The translations under genes and the position numbers were made by a program. This document shows positions 1-8,500 of a DNA stretch of 64,000 bases, piece after piece (position 1 is the first letter of the stretch; each line of letters opens with the position of its first letter). The notes under the pieces were generated by a model. The model ran no database searches. It worked only from the letters and a program-made list of their open reading frames with translations, and was not told where the DNA came from. Origin of the DNA: Paenibacillus_AR mesotrionivorans (GTDB lineage: Bacteria; Bacillota; Bacilli; Paenibacillales; NBRC-103111); the NCBI RefSeq assembly GCF_046098205.1, contig NZ_JBJURJ010000002.1, positions 62,001 to 126,000 on the forward strand, read 5' to 3'.

Positions 1-1107
1 CTGGGTTTTCTGGCGCTGCTTGTCCAGAGCACCCTTGGACACCGATACCGCCGAGCTAAAGGCGTTGACCATATCCGTAGGCGGCATCGTCCCGAGCTGC
101 TGGAGAATGGCATCCGGGCTGTCCGCCTTAATGGCGATGGCCTTGGGCTTGGGTGGTTCCTTGCCCTTGGCTTCCGGTACCAAGCCGCTTGCTTCGGCTG
201 CGGAACCGCCTGGTTTGGCGCTTTTGGCAGTTGCTGCAGGATCTGCTCCTGTCTGGGGCGCAGGCTGTGACCGGGCTTCTGCTGCTGCCCCGGCTGCCTC
301 CTCCGCTTGAGCGGCATGCGGCACCTGCTCAGGGGCTTGTTCAGCCGCCCGTTCTGACGCAGGCGCAGGCTTGGCTGCTGCCTTATGCTCTGCTGCTGCC
401 CTTGGCTCCGCTACTGCCTTAGGCTCTGCTTTATGCTCCAGTGCTGCCTTATGCTCCACTGCTGCCCGCTGATTCTGTGCGGCTGCCTTAGGCTCTGTTG
501 ACGCCTTTTCCGCCGCTGCCGGCTGCGGTTTCACCTGCAACGCCGGAGCCAGAGCCTTAACGGACTTTTGCAAACCCTTGGATGAAGCCGCTTTGTCTTC
601 GGCCATCTCCTTCTTGGGCTGCTCCGCATTTGAAGGCTCCATCTGGCCAACAGCGGCCATTCCCTTCGATTGTTCCGCTTCCGGTGCATTCCCTAGAGGC
701 GCCTGTTCAGACATACCGCCGGATGCAGCCTCCGGAGGAGCAGCGTCTTGCTTCTGCCCGGCCGTCTCCGGTTTCTCCTGCTCCTGCTCCTTCTTCTTGT
801 CATCTTCCTGTACGGAGCGCTCCAGCTCCTTCAACTGCTCCTTCTTATCCGGCTGCTTCTGTTGTTTACTTTGGGCCAGCAGCATTTGTGTGCCTTGGTA
901 GCCGATGGTTTTTATAAGCAGCGCATATTCCTCCCGGCTGACGTTCTCCGGGTTGGCTAATACACGGTCTGTCAGCTGCTTCAGCTCGGCCCGGGTTTTT
1001 ACGGGCTCCTTTTGCGCCGTCTTCTTGGCCTGGGAGGCTTGAACAGAGCTGCTCTTGGCCGCAGAAGACGGCTCCGGTTGTTTGGCAACAGCCATCCTCG
1101 TTTGCAT
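1..1107 (-). CDS. Ala/Lys/Glu-rich low-complexity protein (3' end outside window)
   Basis: An open frame of 369 codons runs from an ATG at 1107 to the window edge without a stop. GGGGAG lies 9 nt upstream as ribosome binding site. There is no signal peptide. Residues about 1-80 (MQTRMAVAKQPEPSS...) include a short plausibly helical stretch (TRAELKQLTDRVL, YALLIKTIGYQGTQMLLAQ). The next ~200 residues are charged, alanine-rich and probably disordered, with degenerate EHKAA/EPKAA units. The last visible part (DAILQQLGTMPPTDMVNAF) looks folded again. I do not recognise a family. It follows the DUF1906 lysin cassette on the same strand but is separated by a terminator and has a possible promoter of its own. 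The absence of stops over 1.1 kb and the regular start make it a real gene; its function is unknown. Confidence 0.72.
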   Translation of the reverse strand, partial: MQTRMAVAKQPEPSSAAKSSSVQASQAKKTAQKEPVKTRAELKQLTDRVLANPENVSREEYALLIKTIGYQGTQMLLAQSKQQKQPDKKEQLKELERSVQEDDKKKEQEQEKPETAGQKQDAAPPEAASGGMSEQAPLGNAPEAEQSKGMAAVGQMEPSNAEQPKKEMAEDKAASSKGLQKSVKALAPALQVKPQPAAAEKASTEPKAAAQNQRAAVEHKAALEHKAEPKAVAEPRAAAEHKAAAKPAPASERAAEQAPEQVPHAAQAEEAAGAAAEARSQPAPQTGADPAATAKSAKPGGSAAEASGLVPEAKGKEPPKPKAIAIKADSPDAILQQLGTMPPTDMVNAFSSAVSVSKGALDKQRQKTQ

Positions 1108-1118
1108 GTTTGATCACT

Positions 1119-1160
1119 CCCCTGTAAATAGACATTCACTATATAGGGTAAATACAGGGG
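1119..1160 (-). promoter_or_regulatory. Possible promoter with flanking inverted repeat
   Basis: On the minus strand a TATAGT -10-like hexamer (1138-1143) lies just upstream of the gene starting at 1107. It is flanked by CCCCTGT (1119-1125) and ACAGGGG (1154-1160), an inverted repeat of 7 bp with further partial symmetry. No good -35 is visible, so an activator site or an alternative sigma factor is possible. The inner arm overlaps the ribosome binding site. Confidence 0.3.
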
Positions 1161-1227
1161 GTAATTTACAGCCGGAATTGGGCGATTCCACAAAAAGAAC
1201 ATAGACCGCTATTCCTTCTCCCCGGCA

Positions 1228-1253
1228 AAAGAAAAACCACCCGAAGGTGGTTT
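1228..1253 (-). terminator. Rho-independent terminator after the DUF1906 gene
   Basis: A perfect 8-bp stem AAACCACC/GGTGGTTT with a 4-nt TTCG loop (minus-strand reading) is followed by TTTTTC-type sequence. It ends the holin-to-lysin operon before the next gene at 1107. Confidence 0.8.
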
Positions 1254-1319
1254 AGACGGTTTGATTTGCACATAGCTACTCATGCTGCGGTTCCCGCCGC
1301 ACCGCAGAACGATGTTTAC

Positions 1320-2111
1320 TCATTCCTCCTCCGGCTGCCCGGAGGCTTTCCGCAGCTCCGTGGCCAGGCGGTGAAACTCGTCCTGCGCCTCGGCAATATC
1401 AACGGCGGCATAAGCCGCCTTGAGAAAACCAATGATCCTGTTGGCATCATCCTTCGCCAGCATATGCTCCTCCGGCTCCTCTCCGGCATCCCCGGCAGGG
1501 TGCGGGACAGCCGGCGGGTTTGTGCTCCACCAGCCCACATCGCCTTGCGCTTCATCCAGATCCACATTGATCCCGTGCATCGGTTTACCTAAGCCTGAAG
1601 GACCGTTGTCATACTGGTAAATATGAATGCCGCCGATCCTCCGTCCCTTGCTCCAGGCATAGGTTTGCCAAAAGCCGGAGCAGGCCTGTGCCGACATAAC
1701 CGCTTCCACAATAGCCGCACTGCCGTACACGCCGGTCTGGTAATCCGGCGTTGCTTCGCTGGCCGCACGAATATATTCAACCACCGTTTTCATCTGGTCC
1801 GGCACCGCATCGAAATCCACTGCAAAGTAGATCCGGCTGCCCTTCGGCTGTCCCAACGACCGGGCGGTTTCGGCGGCGGTGACGCCGTCTGTCAGCCCGG
1901 CACTGCGGCCTCCAAGTGCGCGGCTGGCTGTTGTTTCATACACGGATACAATCTGCAGCCCCGCTGCAGTAACCGCCTCCGCCTCCTGCCTCGTCAGCCT
2001 CTTCCAGCCTGCAGGCACCACATACCGGCAAACAAATTCAAAGCCGTCCGCCCGGAAACGCTCCGCCACTGCTTGTGTCAAAGCTTGGGCACAATCAAAT
2101 CCTTTTGCCAT
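1320..2111 (-). CDS. DUF1906 glycoside-hydrolase-like lysin (Rv2525c-like fold)
   Basis: A 263-residue protein whose first ~200 residues match the DUF1906 'glycoside hydrolase-like' family, a TIM-barrel relative of GH25 lysozymes. Visible acidic positions expected in the pocket are Asp6 (GFDCAQ), the Asp pair in YFAVDFDAVP near residue 100, and VDLDEAQ near 190. A short acidic tail follows (DAGEEPEEHML onward), ending in a helical segment. There is no signal peptide, so reaching the wall would need a holin or another route; the operon supplies both an LLH holin and an XhlA-like protein. ATG 2111 is preferred over 2117 because AAAGGG lies 9 nt before it. Enzymatic activity on peptidoglycan is inferred, since family members are poorly characterised. 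Confidence 0.82.
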   Translation of the reverse strand: MAKGFDCAQALTQAVAERFRADGFEFVCRYVVPAGWKRLTRQEAEAVTAAGLQIVSVYETTASRALGGRSAGLTDGVTAAETARSLGQPKGSRIYFAVDFDAVPDQMKTVVEYIRAASEATPDYQTGVYGSAAIVEAVMSAQACSGFWQTYAWSKGRRIGGIHIYQYDNGPSGLGKPMHGINVDLDEAQGDVGWWSTNPPAVPHPAGDAGEEPEEHMLAKDDANRIIGFLKAAYAAVDIAEAQDEFHRLATELRKASGQPEEE

Positions 2112-2147
2112 TTCCATCTGCCCTTTCTTTGTAGAGGCTTCTGCCCC

Positions 2148-2414
2148 TTACCCCAACATCACCTTCAGCAAAAGTCCGGCAGCTGCTATAAACAAACCCG
2201 CACTGCTAATGATCGTCCCAATCAGCCAACGCTGGCCTTCCGCCTGCTTGACTGCAAGCCTTGCCATTTCATCCCGGATCTCATCAATCCTCAGGTGGGC
2301 GGACTTACAGCTCTGCATCGACTCCAAAGCAATGTCCCGTGCGGAATTCATGATGTCCAGCTTGGTCTCTACGCGTGTCAAACGCTGCAATATTTCGTTC
2401 ATTTCGTCTGGCAT
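2148..2414 (-). CDS. XhlA-like holin accessory / hemolysin XhlA family membrane protein
   Basis: An 88-residue protein beginning MPDEMNEILQRLTRVETKLD. The N-terminal two thirds is an amphipathic coiled coil. One C-terminal membrane segment (WLIGTIISSAGLFIAAAGLLL, about residues 61-81) follows. This layout and length match XhlA of the Bacillus PBSX prophage, which works with a holin and an amidase in lysis. The start at 2414 is chosen because GGGGG lies just upstream and the frame above it is not protein-like. It lies 136 bp after the giant gene and about 36 bp before the DUF1906 lysin, so co-transcription is likely. No phage structural genes are nearby, which suggests a domesticated lysis module. 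Confidence 0.78.
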   Translation of the reverse strand: MPDEMNEILQRLTRVETKLDIMNSARDIALESMQSCKSAHLRIDEIRDEMARLAVKQAEGQRWLIGTIISSAGLFIAAAGLLLKVMLG

Positions 2415-2500
2415 AAAGGCCCCCCAAAAATGGAGCTGGCTGTTACCGGCCACATTCTTCAGATGAGTTTCAAACGCTCTTTTGGGTTTAAAGATTAGAT

Positions 2501-2535
2501 CCAAGCCACAGTGCCGGTCAGACAGCTGCGGCTTG
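2501..2535 (-). terminator. Weak hairpin after the giant gene (possible attenuator)
   Basis: CCAAGCC...GGCTTGG with a CAG/CTG extension forms a hairpin 16 nt after the stop of the giant gene. It has no proper U-run (ATCTAATCTTT follows). It may reduce transcription into the XhlA-like and lysin genes rather than stop it. Confidence 0.35.
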
Positions 2536-2550
2536 GAATGGCCAATATTC

Positions 2551-5500
2551 CTAAGGCTCAATACCTGCAATCAACGTTCCGGAGGCATAAACGGTGATCT
2601 TATTCGTATCGGTATAGTCCGCTGCCGATACGTTATAGGAGTAATCATTCGTTTGAGTGTAATTGGACCAGCTGGTTTTCCAGAATCTGCTCTGAATCTG
2701 GACGGTTTCCCCGGGCTTCAGCTTACCTGCGCTGCTGGTGAAGCTGAATTCCAGGTAATAATCGCTGCCCGTTTTCACTGTTGTTTTCTGAAAGCTGCCT
2801 GTTACCAAGGTAGTAATATTCCGGTTCACCCCGGCTCCGGATACATTGGCATAATCAATGGCATATTCCTGACCTCTCTCCTCATCAATGGTGTAGTAAT
2901 AACGGAGCTTGATAGCAGATAAGGAGATATCCTCGGTGCCAATGTTCTTCACGGATATTCGGGGTGCTATCGTATTTGTTGAAGCATACCGGTTGGAATT
3001 GTAGGACTGGACCTTTACAGCCTGAACAATCGTTACCTTCTGCACGGCTTTGGCCGAATTGCCGCTGGTATCTGTAGCGGTCCAGGTTACGTTTGTTACA
3101 CCAACAGGGAACCCGTCCGCTGGAGCATCATTGGTTACGGTATACCCAAAGATATCCGTTACTACCGGTTGGCCAAGCGTCACCTTGGTTTTGGTGCCGG
3201 TGGCAGCAGCGGTTTTATCCGCAGGTGCGGTAATAACCGGCTTGGTCGTATCTACAACGGTAATATTCTGTACACCACTTGAACCATTGCCATTAGCGTC
3301 CGTAGCCGTCCAATTCACCTTTGTTAAGCCGAGAGGAAATACGGTTGGCGCATCATGGACTACCGTGACCGGGAAAATATCCGTGGCCGTGCTTTGGCCG
3401 ATGGCAACAGGGGTTTTTACCGCTGTTGCTTCCACTGTTTTGTTGGCGGCAAGCGTAAGCACCGGCTTCGTCGTATCCACTACGGTAATGGTCTGCACAC
3501 CTGTGGAAGCATTGCCGTTGACATCCACAGCCTGCCAGGTTACCTTGGTTTCGCCAAGAGAGAAAGCAGCAGGCGCATCGCTGCTCACCGTTACCGGGAA
3601 AATATCCGTGGCCGTGCTTTGGCCGATGGCAACAGGGGTTTTTACCGCTGTTGCTTCCACTGTTTTGTTGGCGGCAAGCGTAAGCACCGGCTTCGTCGTA
3701 TCCACTACGGTAATAGTCTGCACACCTGTGGAAACATTGCCGTTGGCATCCACAGCCTTCCAGGTTACCTTGGTTTCGCCAAGGGAGAAAGCAGCGGGCG
3801 CATCACTTGTTACCGTTACCGGGAAAATATCCGTGGCCGTGCTTTGGCCGATGGCAACAGGGGTCTTCACCGCCGTTGCTTCCACTGTTTTGTTGGCGGC
3901 AAGCGTAAGCACCGGCTTCGTGGTATCCACTACGGTAATGGTTTGCACACCTGAGCTTTCATTGCCGTTGGCATCCACGGCCTTCCAGGTTACCTTGGTT
4001 TCGCCAAGGGAGAAGGCAGCAGGCGCATCACTGGTTACCGTTACCGGAAAAATATCTGTGGCGGTGGTTTGTCCAATGGCAACAGGGGTCTTCACTGCCG
4101 TTGCTTCCACTGTTTTGTTGGCGGCAAGCGTAAGCACAGGCTTCGTGGTATCCACTACGGTAATGGTTTGTACACCTGAGCTTTCATTGCCGTTTGCATC
4201 CACAGCCTTCCAGGTTACCTTGGTTTCCCCGAGCTTGTAAGCGGCCGGGGCATCGCTGGTCACCTTCACCTCATAAATATCTGTGGCGGTGGCCAATCCG
4301 ATCTCTACCGGAGTATCCACTGCCGTTGCTTCTGCCGTTACATTCTCAGGCACAATCAGAACTGGAGCGGTGGTATCCACCACCGTAACCGTCTGCACAC
4401 CTGTGCTTTCGTTGCCGTTGGCATCCACAGCCTTCCAGGTTACCTTGGTTTCACCCAGCTTGTAAACGGCCGGGGCATCGCTGGTCACCTTCACCTCATA
4501 AATATCCGTGGCCGTGGCCAGCCCGATTTCTACCGGGGTATCCACTGCTGTTGCTTCTGCCGTTACACTCTCGGGCACAGTCAGAACCGGAGCAGTGGTA
4601 TCCACTACCGTAACCGTCTGCACACCTGTGCTTTCGTTGCCGTTGGCATCCACAGCCTTCCAGGTTACCTTGGTTTCACCCAGCTTGTAAACGGCCGGGG
4701 CATCGCTGGTCACCTTCACCTCATAAATATCCGTGGCCGTGGCTAATCCGATCTCTACCGGAGTATCCACTGCTGTTGCTTCTACTGTTTTGTTAGCAGG
4801 CAGTGTAAGTACCGGCTTCGTCGTATCCACAATGGTAATGGTCTGCACACCCGTAGATTCGTTGCCGTTTGCATCCACAGCCTTCCAGGTTACCTTGGTT
4901 TCACCCAGCCGATAAGCAGCCGGAGCATCACTGGTCACCGTCACCTCATAAATATCCGTGGCCGTGGCTAATCCAATCTCTACCGGAGTATCCACTGCTG
5001 TTGCTTCTACTGTTTTGTTAGCAGGCAGTGTAAGTACCGGCTTCGTCGTATCCACAATGGTAATGGTCTGCACACCCGTAGATTCGTTGCCGTTTGCATC
5101 CACAGCCTTCCAGGTTACCTTGGTTTCACCCAGCCGATAAGCAGCCGGAGCATCACTGGTCACCGTCACCTCATAAATATCCGTGGCCGTGGCCAATCCG
5201 ATCTCTACCGGAGTATCCACTGCTGTTGCTTCTACTGTTTTGTTAGCAGGCACCGTCAGTACCGGTGCCGTCGTATCCACCACCGTCACCGTCTGCACGC
5301 CAGTGGAAACATTGCCGTTGGCATCCACGGCCTTCCACGTTACCTTCGTTTCCCCCAGCTTATAGGCGGCCGGGGCATCGCTGGTCACCTTCACCTCATA
5401 AATATCTGTGGCCGTGGCCAATCCGATTTCTACCGGAGTATCCAATGCCGCTGCTTCTGCGGTCACGTCTTCAGGCACCGTCAGAACCGGAGCCGTCGTA

Positions 5501-8500
5501 TCCACCACCGTCACCGTCTGCACACCTGTAGAGACATTACCATTAGCGTCCACAGCCTTCCACGTTACCTTCGTTTCGCCCAACCGGAAAACAGCGGGAG
5601 CATCATGGGTCAATTCCACATGATAGATGTCCGCGGCACTGGCCTCACCAATCTCCACCGGAGTTTCCAGTGCTGTTGCCTCCACAGTTACAGGGTCCGG
5701 CAAGGTCAGTACCGGGGGAGTAGTATCCGTAATGGTGATGACCTGCACACCGGTGGTTACGTTGCCGTTCTCATCCTCCGCTGTCCAGGTTACTCTGGTT
5801 TCACCCAGGAGATACTTCTCCGGCGCATCATTCGTCACCGTAACCTCGAACAGATCTGTCGCTTCAGCCGAGCCAATGGAAACAGGGGTTTCCAGAGCGG
5901 CAGCCTCAACCACCATATCCTTCGGCAGCTTCAAGACGGGAGGAGTAGTGTCGACTACTGTAATATTTTGTTTATAGACAGAAGAATTGCGGTTTTCATC
6001 CGTAGCCGTCCAGGTGACGGCTGTTTGGCCCAGCGGGAAATCCGCCGGCGCATCGGAGATGACCCCAGTTACCCTGAAAATATCCGTGGCGGCAGGCGTT
6101 TCCAAACGGACAACCGTTCTCCGTCCTGCGGCTTCGACAGTCAGATCGGCGGGCTTCACAATGGCAGGAGCCGTCGTATCCACAACCGTTATGGTTTGCG
6201 TTTTGGTGGAGATATTGCCATTGGCGTCTGTGGCCTTCCAGGTGATAACCGTTTTGCCGAGAGGATAACGCTCTGGTGCGTTATTGGTTATTTTCACTTC
6301 AAAAATATCCGTGGCGGACGCCTTCCCGGTATCTACCACCGACATCACTGCCGTCGCCTCCGCTGTAATATCCTTCGGTACGGTTAATACTGGAGCGATC
6401 GTATCCTCTACCACTACCTTCTGCACCAGAATGGTCTTGTTGCCGTTGGCATCCAGCGCCGTCCACGTAACAGGAGTTGTGCCAACCGGGAAATCTGCAG
6501 GGGCATTATGGCTAAGCGTTACTGCAAAAATATCATCAGCTGTGGCTTCACCGATAATAACCGGCGTCCGGATGGCCGAAGCCTCCACTTTGACGTCTGC
6601 AGGAATATGAAGAACCGGAGCGGTTTTATCCGTTATCGTAACCTTCTGAATACCTAAGGCCACGTTCCCGCTGCTGTCCGTAACCAGCCACTTCACCTCT
6701 TTTGTTCCCACCGGGAAGTCATCCGGCGCATCATTGTCGATGGTTACCGGGAACAGGTCCGTTACCTTCGGCTGGCCAAGATCAACGGAGGTTCTTACAG
6801 CCGAAGCCTCCATTGTAATATCGGCCGGGACGGTCAAAACAGGCTTGGTGGTATCCACCACCTTCACGGTTTGGGTTCCGGAGGTGTGGTTGCCGTTGGC
6901 ATCCACCGCCGTCCAGGTCACCAGCGTTTCTCCCAACGGGTAATCCGCCGGACCGTCATGGGTGAGGGTAACCGGGAAGATATCTGTGGCGACCGCATTC
7001 CCAAGCTCCACCTTGGTACGCAGAGCGGTTGCTTCCACCACCTTATTGCCCGGGAGCATCAGGAGAGGTTTGGTTGTGTCCATAATGGTCACATTCTGGA
7101 TGCCCTCCGTTTTGTTGCCGTTCTCATCCAGAGCTGTCCAGGTAACCACCGTATTTCCTACAGGGAAACCATCCTTAGGCGCATTGCTGCTATAGGTGAC
7201 CGGGAAGATATCCGATACCTCAACCTTGCCCAGATTGTCGATCCGGGTTTTGACAGCCGTTGCTTCCTGCCTGATATCCGCAGGTACAGTCAGAACCGGA
7301 GGGGTTTTATCCGTTACTTCAACGGTTTGGGTGGCGGCGGCCGTATTGCCGTTCTCATCTTCGGCCGTCCAGATAACCAATGTTTGGCCTACCGGAAAAT
7401 CGGCGGGGGCATCATTGGACCATTCCACATCAAAAATATCCGTTGTCTCAGGCTCGCCAAGCTCAAGCTTCATTCTGCGGTCCGTGGCTTCCACCGTCAT
7501 ATTCTTGGGAATAACCAGGACGGGCGGTGTTGTATCTGTAACCGTAATGTGCTGAACCTCAATAATCTCATTACCGTTGGCATCCTGCGCCTTCCACTGT
7601 ACGTCTGTTGTTCCTACCGGGAAGTCGGCGGGAGCATTATGGGTGACCGTCACCTCAAAAATATCATGGGCCTCCGCTTGTCCGATTTCCACCGGAGTTC
7701 TTCTTGCCGTTGCCTCCAGTGTAATTGCCTTCGGCACAATCAGCTTCGGCTTGGTGCTGTCGATAACCGTTACATTCTGTACGGCTGTAACCGAATTGCC
7801 GTTGGCATCCGTTGCCGTCCAGGTCACCGTTTTTTTGCCTATGGGGAAATCCTTGGGAGCATCATTAACCAAGATAACAGGGAAGATATCTGTTGCATTT
7901 GCTCCCGTCAAGACATAGGGTGTGCGAATGGCCGTCGCTTCCAGCACAATGTCGCCCTGCACCGTGATAACCGGCTTGGTGGTGTCCTTTACCGTAATTT
8001 TTTGAACCTGGGAGGACATGTTCCCAACCGGGTCCACCGCCTTCCATACGACAGAGGTTGTGCCGATGGGAAAGTCGGCCGGTGCGTCGTTGGTGATGAC
8101 AACGTCCGGTACAGAGATGTCCTGAACCGTTGCGGTTCCAATGGTCACAGGGGTCCGTACTGCTGTTGCTTCAAGCGTGATATCCGCAGGAGCCTTCAGC
8201 ACCGGCACCGTCTTGTCGATTTTCACCTGTTGAATTTGTTCAAGGGACCTATTCCCTGCCAGGTCTACCGCCCAAAAGGTGACAGGTGTAATCCCTTCCG
8301 CCTGTATGGCGAAGGAAGCCGCAGCTCCCGCTGCTATTTGCTCCTGCCCGTTCGTACCGATTTTATAATGGATTTCCTTCACTCCCGAGCTGGTGTCGGA
8401 AGCGGTTAACGTCACGGTTACATCCGTATTGTTCCAGCCCTTTTCATTAGCAACAGGACTTTGAGCAGCGGAAACGGCCGGACCGTTTTTATCTATTTTG

